Shown in pieces: positions 8,336 through 16,948 of a DNA stretch of 64,000 bases. Source of the stretch: an uncultured Opitutia bacterium (lineage in GTDB: Bacteria; Verrucomicrobiota; Verrucomicrobiia; Opitutales; UBA953); NCBI GenBank assembly GCA_903913915.1, contig CAIWNE010000094.1:124001-188000 (forward strand). The letters are read 5' to 3'. Below the pieces are notes generated by a model. It made no database searches. It was not told the DNA's origin and saw only the letters and a program-made list of their open reading frames with translations. The position numbers were made by a program, and so were the translations under genes. Position 1 is the first letter of the stretch, and each line of letters opens with the position of its first letter.

Positions 8336-8632
8336 TCAGACGGTGAAATCGAAGACCATCACGCGCTCGAGGTTCGGTACCACGACCTCCTTCACCCGCT
8401 CATGCTCGGGGTGCGGGAGGTAACGGTCACGGCTCTGCGGCGTGTCGAACGTCATCACGAAACCATGGGTGAAGCCGTCGTTCAGGCCCTCGTCGCTCTG
8501 GTAGACGCCATGCTGCATCGAAAGCAGCCCGGGGATCTTTCCGACCATGCCGCGCATCTCGGCGAAGCATCGATCTATCTGGGCCGGGGTGACGCCCTGC
8601 TTGAAGACGAAAGTTCCGTAGTGGTAGACCAT
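8336..8632 (-). CDS. Dabb (stress-responsive alpha/beta barrel) domain protein
   Basis: From ATG 8632 this is a 98-residue protein matching the Dabb family: an opening beta strand MVYHYGTFVFKQGVTPAQI, a helix RCFAEMRGMVGKIPGLLSMQHG, an FTHGFVMTFDTPQSRDRYLPHPEHERVKEVVVPNLERVMVFDF second half. The pattern 'F-T-H-G-F-V-M-x-F' then 'Y-x-x-H-P-x-H' is the family hallmark. Dabb proteins form dimeric beta barrels; most are of unknown function, and some act on small organic substrates. An upstream ATG (8671) adds 13 Pro/Ser-rich residues that do not look like family sequence. It follows the large heme protein gene by 57 bases on the same strand. Confidence 0.85.
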   Translation of the reverse strand: MVYHYGTFVFKQGVTPAQIDRCFAEMRGMVGKIPGLLSMQHGVYQSDEGLNDGFTHGFVMTFDTPQSRDRYLPHPEHERVKEVVVPNLERVMVFDFTV

Positions 8633-8689
8633 TGAATCAGGGGGCAAGGAGACAGGGGGACGAGGTGACAAGAGCGCGAGACATGCCGG

Positions 8690-11600
8690 TCACTTCTGAG
8701 CAACCCAAGTGAGGGAGTTGAGGAGGAGCTGCCTGTAGGCCGGGTGGCCGTGCGATTTCTCGTCGTGACCGAGTGCGATGCAGACGACCTTGGTCCCGGG
8801 ATACTTCACGGTCCAGACAGAGGGCAGGATCTTGGACTGACCGTCCTTGGGATTCTGACGAGGGATGGTGCCGAGGACCTCCGCGCCTTCGGGGCGGGTG
8901 AACTCGACGTTATAGCTCTCATCGTTGATCACGAAGGTCGCGGGGACGCCCTTCATGACGGGATGGTCGGGCTTGGTGACCGTGAAAGGGAAGTCGCTGT
9001 GGCCATGGCCACGGGCGCCGCCACAGACGAACTCGTCGTTATACTTGGTCTCCAGCGGCCAGTTATACCAGGTGGCCGCATGAAGGAGTACGATGCCCTT
9101 CCCCGCCGCCGCGAAGTCTCGAATGGCCTTCTGGAACTCCGGCGTGCCGAACTGGGCGTGGTTGCCGCTGAAGACGAACAGGTCGGCCTCCGGCAGCAGC
9201 GTCAGTGCTTCCTTCAGGTTCGGCGTCGAGGCGACGTCGTAACCGGCAGCCTTGGCCGTCTGGGCGTCGGTCCCGAGGAAGAACGCGGGGAAGTTATGCG
9301 AGCTGCCGGCGCCGGCGAACAATACGCGGAGCTGGCCTGCCTTGCGCGGACCGAACAGTTGGTCATACGCATGGGTGGTCTTCGGATTATCTGTGGGCAG
9401 CAGGTCGCTCGGCCCATCGTTGGGCTTCTTGCCGCCCTTGGGCGCAGGTGCGTTCTTGTCGGCCGGCGGGTTGGCCGGACCGCCGACTTCGACGGTGATG
9501 GCGGCGGTCGTCGGGGCGATTTCCTTGCCCGGACTCGTCAGGATGAGCTTGTCGATGATTTCGTCGCCTTCGACGGGAATCACCAAAGTTCGCACATGAT
9601 GTCGCTTGAGGAGGCCGCGGGCGGTCTTCGAGCCAGGAATGTCCGCATCGTCGCCGAAGTAGTCAGCGAAGTGCTGTCCGCCTTGGAGGCTGACGGTCTG
9701 TTTGCGGCCGCTGAGGAAGACGATGTCGACGGTCATGGCGAGCCCGGGGTGGCCGCCCCAGCCACCAACGGCGCCGAGCATGTGGATGCGAGAAGCGGCC
9801 AAGCCGACGGGGATCTCAGCGCGGTCGACGAACGACTGGGAGTAGACCTTTCCGGGGCCGCCCTTGAGCACGAGGATGTTGTTGCCGCCCTTCATCGCGG
9901 TGGGATCGAGCACGACGAACGGCACGCCGTTGGCGTTGACCTGGCCGAAGCTCACGAAGGGAAGATTGTCCCCCTTGGCGGCCTTCGAGGCGTAGAGACC
10001 GCCACGGGAATCGGCATTGGCTACGGCGGAGAGATCGAGCAGGTGGAATCGTCCGACGACGGTGGCGACGCCCGAGGCCGCGGTGGAGCGGATGTAGGCG
10101 ATCAGGTTGCGCAGGCCTTCGGGGCCGAGCGCCTCGAAGCCCTCGGGCATGAGCGAGGTCGCCACGCGCTGACGCGAGGCGATGTCGGCCACCTTGACCT
10201 CGATGACGATGCCCGCGGGCTGCTTGAGTTTCAGGACCGCGGTGTTCTCGCTCGCGATGAGCGCGGAATACAGGGTGCCGTCCTTGAGCTTGATGTTCCA
10301 GGTGCGGTGCTCGTCGTCGACCATGCGGCTCGGGTCGACGATGTGGACGAGCAGCTCGGCGGCAGGATGCGAACCGATGCCGGCGAGATTGGGTCCGAAG
10401 TCGTAGCCGACGTCGCCGAGGCGGTGGCAGGTGCTGCATACGCCGGCGAAGAGTTCCTTGCCCTTGGCGATGTCGCCTGGCTTCTCGACCTCAGGCCGGA
10501 GCTTGTTGATCAGGTCGTCCTTGGCCGGGCTCGTGCCGACGTTGAGCTTGGCGAAGACCGCGGCGGAACGCTTGGCGATCGCCTCGTCCGGGTGGCGGAG
10601 GAGCTGGGAAGACTGGAGCGTGGACAGCTGCATCGGCGAGAAGGCCTTCTCCTCCAAAGCGCCGAGCACGAGGCTGGCCCAATCCGGACGGGTCATCAGC
10701 CCGGCATAAGCCGCCTTGCGGACCGAACCTTCGCTGCGGATGAATCCGGCGAGCAAGGCCTTGCCCGCGGCATTCTCCCCGGTGGCGGCCAAAGCTTCGA
10801 CGGCCGCAAGGGCGGCGGAATCATCGGCGCCCTTGGCGATCAGCGCGCCGACGGCAGGGACGATGGCTGCGTCATAGCGGCGGAGGCCGACAAGAGACTG
10901 CGCAGACTGAGCACGCACGGAGGCCGGCAACTTGGCGTCGGCCAGCTGAGGCAGCAGCGAGGACGCGACTGCGGCGAGCTCGGCGCGAAGTTCGTCGCCC
11001 TTGACCCAGTTGGCGGCGAGCGGCGCCGCCGAAGCGGCCAGTTCCCTGACGCTGAGGACGGCGGCCAGAGCCGACAGGCCTGCGGCATGGTCGGCCGGAG
11101 CAGGAGACTTGCTCAGCGCGAGTTCGCGTAGGACAACCTTGGCGACCTCGAGATTCTTCGCGCCAGCGGCGGACTTCAAGACCGCGAGTCGGGCGACTTC
11201 GTCCGAAGATGCGGCCAGACTGGCGGCCAACCCTCGGGCGAACTGAGAGGAAGCAGAACCTTCGGTGGCCATCATGGCTTGCAGGATGGTGCCGGGGTTG
11301 GCGGCGGCGGCGGCCGAGGCGGCGGCCTTCGACCATTCGTCGCTGAAGCCTGACTGGGCGCCAAGAAGGAGAATGCCTGAGGCGGCGTCAAGCGGAACGG
11401 CCCCCATCGCACGCAGGGCGGCAAGACGCACGCGGGCGTCAGGGTCGACAAGCGCCTTGCCATAGACCTCGGCTGGTAGCTTGGCATGCGACGATTCGGC
11501 GGCGAGGAAGGCGTTCTTGCGCACGGACACGTCGGCGTCCGCGCAAAGCTGACGGAGCAGTCCGTCCTCCAGTCGATCCAGACGCTGCAAAGCCCAGAGA

Positions 11601-13801
11601 GCGAGGATACGCGCCTCCGGACGGGCGTCGCTGCGGACCAATGTCGCCAAAGGGCCGACGGCCGAAGCCTGCAGGCCGGCATCGCGCTCCATCAGCACGC
11701 GCAGGGCGTTGAAACGGACGGTCTTGCTCGGATGCGAGAATGCGGCGAGCAGGCCGGCGACGTCGGCCTTGGACAGGTCAGGAATGGCGAACTTGGGAGC
11801 GGAGTCGTGCTGGATGCGGTAGACGCGACCGAAATAGTGCTCCCGGTCGGGACGGACGGAGGCGCCGGACTTGCTGTGCAGCGGGCCGCGGGTGTCATTG
11901 TGCGCGACGACGGGCGTATAGAAATCAAGGACGTACATCGCGCCGTCGGGGCCGACGCTCATGTCGACCGGGCAGAACCAATGATCCATCGAGCGAAGCC
12001 ACTCCTTGTCTTCGAGGAGTAGGCTGCCTTCGTAGGCCGGACCATTGAGGGTCATCTTCTCATGGTGGATGATGTCGAGGATCGGCTCGGACATGAAGAC
12101 CGTGCCGTCATACTCCTTCGGCCAGGCGCCACCCTCGTAGACCATCGCCCCGCAGGCGGAGGAATAATGGCCGACCTGGTCGATCTGCATCAAGGGGGCA
12201 CGATCAGGCATGTCCTTGCGTACGACCGGGCGGCCGGGATTCACAGAAGCGAAGGCCTTGGCGGTCGTGCCGGGAGCCTTGGCCAGGATGGCTTCAGGCA
12301 GCACCACGTGCTGGATCGGATTACCGTTGGTCGCCTTGCCATGGAAAAGCTCCATGGTGCTGGTGACTTCGTTGCCGAAGCTGTTGCCACCCTGCGAGGC
12401 CACCTGCTCGATGGCGGAACCGTCGGGCTTGAACCGGAAGGTGCCGGAGGTGATGCGGGCCATGACCTCGTCGGTGGTGCCGCGCGTGGCGACGGCGCCG
12501 CCGCCGTTGGAGGCGTAGATCCAGCCGTCGGGGGCGACGATGAAATGGTTGGCGACGAAGTGCGTGTCGCCGGGGCGGAAGCCGCCGAATAGGACGACTT
12601 CCTTGTCGGCCTTGCCGTCTCCATCGGTGTCGCGGAGCCAGACGATCTTGTCCTGGGCGACGACGATGACGCCGTCGCGATAGAAGCAGAAGCCGGTGAT
12701 CAGTTCCAGTCCTTCGTGGAAGATGACCTTCTTGTCGACGACGCCGTCGCCCTTGCTGTCGATGAGGATGCTGATCTTGTCCTGGGCCGGACGATCGTAG
12801 CTGCCTGGGACGAGCACGCCGCCTTCGCGCCAAGCCTCGGCGCTCAGCGGACGACGTCCGTTAGGATACTCCGGGGTCTCGGCGACCCACATGCGGCCTC
12901 GTTCGTCCCACTGGACCGCGATCGGCTTGTGGATGAGGGGCTCGTGGGCGACGACGCTGGCCTTGAAGCCGGGTTGCATCTGGAAGGCGGCGATGGCTTT
13001 CTCCGGTCGGCTCGGGCCGCCGGCGGGATAACGGAGGTCGGCCAGGTCCTTGGACCCGCAGAGTTCGTCGACGTTCTCACGACGGGCGGCCCAGGCGATG
13101 CCACGCTTGATGAAGGTGCGATAGCTGGCGTGGGCGAGCGTGGCGGCGTCACGCTGCAGGAAGACCGCCGAACGCACATGGTCGTTCGCGAAGACCCAGG
13201 CCTGCGGCTGGATGTCGAAGACGGAAGCCTTGTCGGCGACTTCGGAGATCTTCTTGCGCGTGCTGGTGACCTTCGAGGTGAACGAGGATGCCATCACGTC
13301 GATCTTCTCGTTGAGATCCAGCTCGAAGACGGTGTCGTCGGTGACGTCGAAAGTGGAAGCGTCCTTGGAGAGCGGGTGCGCATCCGTGCGGAGATTGAGC
13401 ATCATCAGCGAGCGGAAGCGCCGGCTGTCCGGCGTCCAACCCGCGCCGAAAGTATCCTTGCCCCAGGAGGCGGACGGCCCGGCGATGGCGCCGCCGACCG
13501 ACACGAAGCCGATTCCGCGATGGGAAAGGTCGGCGAGCGCGGCGCGATCGATCACTTCGTAAGGCAGGTAGTCCTTGCGGTACAGCAGGACGACTTCGTC
13601 CTTCTCGTGCGTCTTGGCGACGAGGTCACGCGGCTGGGCGGCCTCAGTGACGACGGCGCCGGAAGCAGCCAGCTCCGCCGAGAGCGACTTGAGCGCGGCG
13701 GGGTCATCCGAGACGAGGGTCACCTTGATCGGGGCGGCGCCAAGGGCGACCGTCGCGAAGACCAGGCATGCACGAAGGAGGGGGGCGATGCGGGGAAGCA
13801 T
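8690..13801 (-). CDS. Giant PVC-type heme protein: ThuA-like, propeller, HEAT, cytochrome c, ThuA
   Basis: This 1703-residue exported protein (signal peptide to about residue 22) has, in order: a ThuA-like alpha/beta domain (about 24-250, ending GIAWAARRENVDELCG); a beta-propeller of the 'membrane-bound dehydrogenase' type (TIGR02604; about 270-680, with QPGFKASVVA, WVAETPEYPNG and DTDGDGKADKEVVL); a long alpha-solenoid of HEAT repeats (about 690-1100); a mono-heme c domain with CSTCH at about residues 1122-1126 and LMPEGFEALG supplying the likely Met ligand region (TIGR02603); a beta-rich domain resembling NPCBM carbohydrate-binding modules (about 1215-1430); and a C-terminal canonical ThuA domain (about 1487-1703, VFSGNHAQF, VLLHAATWYNWP). 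ThuA proteins act in 3-keto-sugar metabolism in rhizobia. The combination suggests periplasmic sugar binding, oxidation and electron transfer (inference). Confidence 0.88.
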   Translation of the reverse strand: MLPRIAPLLRACLVFATVALGAAPIKVTLVSDDPAALKSLSAELAASGAVVTEAAQPRDLVAKTHEKDEVVLLYRKDYLPYEVIDRAALADLSHRGIGFVSVGGAIAGPSASWGKDTFGAGWTPDSRRFRSLMMLNLRTDAHPLSKDASTFDVTDDTVFELDLNEKIDVMASSFTSKVTSTRKKISEVADKASVFDIQPQAWVFANDHVRSAVFLQRDAATLAHASYRTFIKRGIAWAARRENVDELCGSKDLADLRYPAGGPSRPEKAIAAFQMQPGFKASVVAHEPLIHKPIAVQWDERGRMWVAETPEYPNGRRPLSAEAWREGGVLVPGSYDRPAQDKISILIDSKGDGVVDKKVIFHEGLELITGFCFYRDGVIVVAQDKIVWLRDTDGDGKADKEVVLFGGFRPGDTHFVANHFIVAPDGWIYASNGGGAVATRGTTDEVMARITSGTFRFKPDGSAIEQVASQGGNSFGNEVTSTMELFHGKATNGNPIQHVVLPEAILAKAPGTTAKAFASVNPGRPVVRKDMPDRAPLMQIDQVGHYSSACGAMVYEGGAWPKEYDGTVFMSEPILDIIHHEKMTLNGPAYEGSLLLEDKEWLRSMDHWFCPVDMSVGPDGAMYVLDFYTPVVAHNDTRGPLHSKSGASVRPDREHYFGRVYRIQHDSAPKFAIPDLSKADVAGLLAAFSHPSKTVRFNALRVLMERDAGLQASAVGPLATLVRSDARPEARILALWALQRLDRLEDGLLRQLCADADVSVRKNAFLAAESSHAKLPAEVYGKALVDPDARVRLAALRAMGAVPLDAASGILLLGAQSGFSDEWSKAAASAAAAANPGTILQAMMATEGSASSQFARGLAASLAASSDEVARLAVLKSAAGAKNLEVAKVVLRELALSKSPAPADHAAGLSALAAVLSVRELAASAAPLAANWVKGDELRAELAAVASSLLPQLADAKLPASVRAQSAQSLVGLRRYDAAIVPAVGALIAKGADDSAALAAVEALAATGENAAGKALLAGFIRSEGSVRKAAYAGLMTRPDWASLVLGALEEKAFSPMQLSTLQSSQLLRHPDEAIAKRSAAVFAKLNVGTSPAKDDLINKLRPEVEKPGDIAKGKELFAGVCSTCHRLGDVGYDFGPNLAGIGSHPAAELLVHIVDPSRMVDDEHRTWNIKLKDGTLYSALIASENTAVLKLKQPAGIVIEVKVADIASRQRVATSLMPEGFEALGPEGLRNLIAYIRSTAASGVATVVGRFHLLDLSAVANADSRGGLYASKAAKGDNLPFVSFGQVNANGVPFVVLDPTAMKGGNNILVLKGGPGKVYSQSFVDRAEIPVGLAASRIHMLGAVGGWGGHPGLAMTVDIVFLSGRKQTVSLQGGQHFADYFGDDADIPGSKTARGLLKRHHVRTLVIPVEGDEIIDKLILTSPGKEIAPTTAAITVEVGGPANPPADKNAPAPKGGKKPNDGPSDLLPTDNPKTTHAYDQLFGPRKAGQLRVLFAGAGSSHNFPAFFLGTDAQTAKAAGYDVASTPNLKEALTLLPEADLFVFSGNHAQFGTPEFQKAIRDFAAAGKGIVLLHAATWYNWPLETKYNDEFVCGGARGHGHSDFPFTVTKPDHPVMKGVPATFVINDESYNVEFTRPEGAEVLGTIPRQNPKDGQSKILPSVWTVKYPGTKVVCIALGHDEKSHGHPAYRQLLLNSLTWVAQK

Positions 13802-13895
13802 GGCCCTATCAAAGTAAGGCTCCGGACACCTACAAGACTTAGCGGCACCTTGAGTCGCAACCCGACCCCTCTCAGATGCACATAAAGGGAGGATT

Positions 13896-14873
13896 TCAGC
13901 CCTCAGCCCGGAAATGCGACGGAGCGTGGCCGGTCGACTTCTTGAAGGCCGACGAAAAGCTGTTCCCGTTCGCGAAGCCGACCCTGCGGGCGATGACCGC
14001 CAGTTTGTCGTCCGACTCGCTGATGAGCCTGATCGCCTGCTGGATGCGCAGATGGGTCAGATGGTTCATCGGAGTGCGGCCGATCTCCTTCAGGCATAGC
14101 CTCCGGAGGTGTTCGAAGCTGAGTCCGGACGCCTTCGACAGCGACTTGGTGTCCCAACCGTGATCAAGGCGCCCATGGACCTCATCCCAAAGACGCTGCA
14201 CGCGCGGGTCGCCCCTGAAGCTGCCGGCGAAGCTCCGGACATAATCATAGGCCAGTTCGATCCACTGGTGATTCCGGCGCGAAACTCCTGCGCCCTTCAG
14301 TTCGGCGATCAGGCCGGCGATGGCCGCCCGCAGCGGCTCGGCGTCGAAATCGGCCAGCACGGGCGAACTGGACCGGAAGATGGTATTGGAGCGGACGCCT
14401 CCGCCGAATCGGATCCAGCAAAAATCCCAACGCTTGCTTCGGCCGATGCGGAAAGAATTACGGATACCGGCGGGTTGCAGGCAGGCTTGGCCGGCCGAGA
14501 TGGTCCGCCAGCGGCCGTCGACCCAGACCTGACCCTGGCCGGCAAGGCAGGCCATGAAGAAGGCTCCGCTCTGATTGGCGCGGACGACCTCATACGGTGC
14601 GAGCATCTCGGCCACGCCGAGGTGGGCGATCTCGAATAACCCCAACTCCTTGCAACGCACGCCGGAGAGGACCCACGGACGCTCATCCTTATAGTCGGCC
14701 GCGGCGACGATCTGGCGGCGGGAGTGCGGATTCTCGATGTCCGTCTCGGAATGACGGAGTTGCGTCTCGCTGTAATGTTTTAAATCGCTCTTGCGGGCCA
14801 CGTCCTTTGCATAAGACCTATCCCGCAAGGAGCAACCCCCGACCACCCCTTCCCTTCTCAATATCATGCCCAA
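13896..14873 (-). CDS. AraC-family transcriptional regulator
   Basis: The C-terminal about 100 residues hold the AraC double helix-turn-helix: LWDEVHGRLDHGWDTKSLSKASGLSFEHLRRLC, then IRLISESDDKLAVIARRVGFANGNSFSSAFKKSTGHAPSHFR, with the hallmark second-HTH 'A-x-x-x-G-F-x-x-x-x-S-F-x-x-A-F-K'. The N-terminal half is a cupin-like AraC sensor domain (VWVDGRWRTISAGQACLQPAG). It is divergent from the PEP-hydrolase/Tm-1/PL9 operon and probably controls it and itself. The start is uncertain: ATG 14873 overlaps the divergent start at 14866 by 8 bases and includes a dyad (14790-14829) that looks like an operator. In-frame GTG codons at 14801 and 14660 are alternatives. The first about 50 residues carry no family similarity. 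Confidence 0.88.
   Translation of the reverse strand: MGMILRREGVVGGCSLRDRSYAKDVARKSDLKHYSETQLRHSETDIENPHSRRQIVAAADYKDERPWVLSGVRCKELGLFEIAHLGVAEMLAPYEVVRANQSGAFFMACLAGQGQVWVDGRWRTISAGQACLQPAGIRNSFRIGRSKRWDFCWIRFGGGVRSNTIFRSSSPVLADFDAEPLRAAIAGLIAELKGAGVSRRNHQWIELAYDYVRSFAGSFRGDPRVQRLWDEVHGRLDHGWDTKSLSKASGLSFEHLRRLCLKEIGRTPMNHLTHLRIQQAIRLISESDDKLAVIARRVGFANGNSFSSAFKKSTGHAPSHFRAEG
14790..14829. promoter_or_regulatory. 8-bp perfect dyad between divergent AraC and PEP-hydrolase-like genes
   Basis: CTTGCGGG at 14790-14797 and its exact complement CCCGCAAG at 14822-14829, centres 32 bp apart (about three helical turns). It lies 37 bases before the start at 14866 and within the longest possible reading of the divergent AraC gene. 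A candidate operator for that regulator; binding is inferred only. Confidence 0.4.
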
Positions 14874-15738
14874 CCCCTGGACCGGAAAAGGAAACCCTTA
14901 CACCCGCACCGAAGTCATCGCCCGCCTCCGCGACACGATGTCCAAGGGCAAGCCGATCATCGCCGCCGGCGCCGGCACGGGCATCAGCGCAAAATTCATC
15001 GAACGCGGCGGCGCCGACCTCGTCATCGTCTACAACTCCGGCCGCTTCCGCATGGCCGGCCACGGCTCGACGGCCGGCATGATGGCCTACGGCGACGCCA
15101 ACGCGGTCGCGATGGAGATCGGCGAATACGAGGTCCTGCCCGTCGTCGAGGAAATCCCCGTCATCTGCGGCGTGCACGCCACCGACCCGCGTCGCCGCAT
15201 GTGGCATTGGCTCGGCAAGGTGAAGGACATGGGCTTCTCGGGCATCAACAACTTCCCGACCCACACGATCATCGACGGCAAGTTCCGGCAGATCCTCGAG
15301 GAAACCGGCATGAGCGTGAAGAAGGAATTCGAGACCGTCGCCCTCGCCCGCAAGATGGACCTGTTCACCATCGTCTACGTCGGTTCCCCCGAAGAATCCA
15401 AAGCCATGGCCGAAGCCGGGGCCGACGTCATCATCGCCCACGTAGGACCGACGGTCGGCGGCTCCATCGGCGTGACCAACGCCACGATGAGCCTGCCCGA
15501 AGCCGCCAAGATCACCCAAGGCATCATCGACGCCGCCAAGTCCGTCCGCAAGGACCTCATCTTCCTGAGCCACGGCGGCCCGATCAATACGCCCGAGGAC
15601 GCCGCCTTCATCAACGAGCACACGGACACGGACGGATTCGTCGGCGCCTCCAGCCTCGAACGCATGGCGGTCGAGCAGTCCCTCACCGAGCTCACCCAGC
15701 GCTTCAAGCAGATCCCGGTGAAGCGGAAGTTCTTCTGA
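14866..15738 (+). CDS. Phosphoenolpyruvate-hydrolase-like TIM-barrel protein
   Basis: This 290-residue soluble protein matches the PEP_hydrolase family (PF09370), relatives of isocitrate lyase/PEP mutase TIM barrels. Recognisable are IIAAGAGTGISAKFIERGGADLVIVYNSGRFRM (about residues 30-62), 'PVICGVHATDPRR' (about 102-114), GFSGINNFPTHTIIDG (about 124-139), and a late ADVIIAHVGPTVGGSIGV block (about 186-203). Such proteins nearly always occur beside or fused with Tm-1-like (UPF0261) proteins, as here, where the next gene starts 4 bases after its stop. The substrate is unknown; a C-C or P-C bond-cleaving reaction is plausible from the fold. It diverges from an AraC regulator that is its likely controller. 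Confidence 0.88.
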   Translation: MPNPWTGKGNPYTRTEVIARLRDTMSKGKPIIAAGAGTGISAKFIERGGADLVIVYNSGRFRMAGHGSTAGMMAYGDANAVAMEIGEYEVLPVVEEIPVICGVHATDPRRRMWHWLGKVKDMGFSGINNFPTHTIIDGKFRQILEETGMSVKKEFETVALARKMDLFTIVYVGSPEESKAMAEAGADVIIAHVGPTVGGSIGVTNATMSLPEAAKITQGIIDAAKSVRKDLIFLSHGGPINTPEDAAFINEHTDTDGFVGASSLERMAVEQSLTELTQRFKQIPVKRKFF

Positions 15739-15742
15739 GCCC

Positions 15743-16948
15743 ATGGCTACGATCGCAGTTCTCGGCACGCTTGATTCCAAGGGCGAAGAACATGCCTTCG
15801 TGGCCGCGCTCATCGCCCGGCAGGGCCACAAGCCGCTGCTGATCGACGTCGGTACCGGCGGCCCGGCCACGGTGCAGCCAGACATCACGCGTGAACAGGT
15901 GGCGGCCGCCATCGGCCTGGACCTAGCCGCGCTGATGGCCAGGAAGGACCGCGGGGCCTGCGTCGTCGCGATGACCCATGCGGCTCCCGCCCTGGTCTCA
16001 AAGCTGGCCTCCGACGGCCGCATCCACGGCATCATCTCCCTCGGCGGCGGCGGCGGCACCGCCATCGGGACGGCCGCGATGCGCGCCCTGCCCCTCGGCT
16101 TCCCGAAACTGATGGTCTCGACGCTGGCGGCCGGGAATGTCGCCCCTTATCTCGGCACCAAGGACATCACGATGATGCCGAGCATCGCCGACGTCGCGGG
16201 ACTCAATCGCCTATCCCGGGCCATCTTCACCCGCGCCGCCGGCGCGATCTGCGGCATGGTCTCGGCCGAACCGGAAGTCGGCGCCGCCAAGCCCCTCATC
16301 GTCGCCAGCCAGTTCGGCAACACCACGACCTGCGTCACGGAAGCCAAGAAGGTGCTGGAGGGGGCGGGCTACGAAGTCCTCGTCTTCGCGGCCACGGGCA
16401 CCGGCGGACGCATCATGGAATCGGTCATCGAGAGCGGCATCGTCTCGGGCGTCCTCGACATCACCACGACCGAATGGGCCGACGAACTTGTCGGCGGCAA
16501 CCTGAACGCCGGACCGGAACGCATGGACGCCGCCGCCAAGGCCGACGTGCCGGTCGTCGTCGCCCCGGGATGCCTCGACATGGTGAACTTCGGCGAACGC
16601 GCCTCGGTCCCCGCGAAATTCGCGGGTCGTAATTTCTATATCCACAACCCGCAGATCACGCTGATGCGCACGACGGCCGAGGAGTGCCGCCGTCTCGGCG
16701 AGATCGTCGCGCGGAAGGCCAACGCCTACGCCGCAGGCACGGCCATCATGATCCCGCGCAAGGCGATCTCGGTCATCAGCGCCGCCGGCCAACCCTTCCA
16801 TGACGCCGAAGCCGACGAAGCCCTTTTCTCGGCGCTCAAGACGAACGCGAAGGTGCCGGTGCAGGAATTCGACCTTGCGATCAACGACCAGGGGTTCGCC
16901 CAAGCCTGCGCCTATAAGCTGATCGAGCTCATCGGCTGTCGTTCGTGA
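15743..16948 (+). CDS. Tm-1-like ATP-binding protein (UPF0261)
   Basis: This 401-residue cytoplasmic protein matches the UPF0261/Tm-1 family. It opens with the typical 'IAVLGTLDSKGEEHAFV', has SLGGGGGTAIGTAAMRALPLGFPKLMVSTLA (about residues 98-128), GTKDITMMPSIADVAGLN (about 138-155) and a C-terminal half with GTGGRIMESVIESG and LDITTTEWADELVGG (the second Tm-1 domain). The plant relative Tm-1 binds ATP and inhibits tobamovirus replication; the bacterial role is not known, but the family is usually coupled to PEP-hydrolase-like TIM barrels. It starts 4 bases after that gene and overlaps the pectate-lyase gene by 4 bases (GTGA at 16945-16948), so the three are probably one translationally coupled operon. 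Confidence 0.9.
   Translation: MATIAVLGTLDSKGEEHAFVAALIARQGHKPLLIDVGTGGPATVQPDITREQVAAAIGLDLAALMARKDRGACVVAMTHAAPALVSKLASDGRIHGIISLGGGGGTAIGTAAMRALPLGFPKLMVSTLAAGNVAPYLGTKDITMMPSIADVAGLNRLSRAIFTRAAGAICGMVSAEPEVGAAKPLIVASQFGNTTTCVTEAKKVLEGAGYEVLVFAATGTGGRIMESVIESGIVSGVLDITTTEWADELVGGNLNAGPERMDAAAKADVPVVVAPGCLDMVNFGERASVPAKFAGRNFYIHNPQITLMRTTAEECRRLGEIVARKANAYAAGTAIMIPRKAISVISAAGQPFHDAEADEALFSALKTNAKVPVQEFDLAINDQGFAQACAYKLIELIGCRS

Noticed and set aside
8744-11131. A 795-codon plus-strand frame opposite the 1703-residue heme protein
   Set aside because: Same cause: codon bias mirror of a strongly supported gene; no domain or signal.
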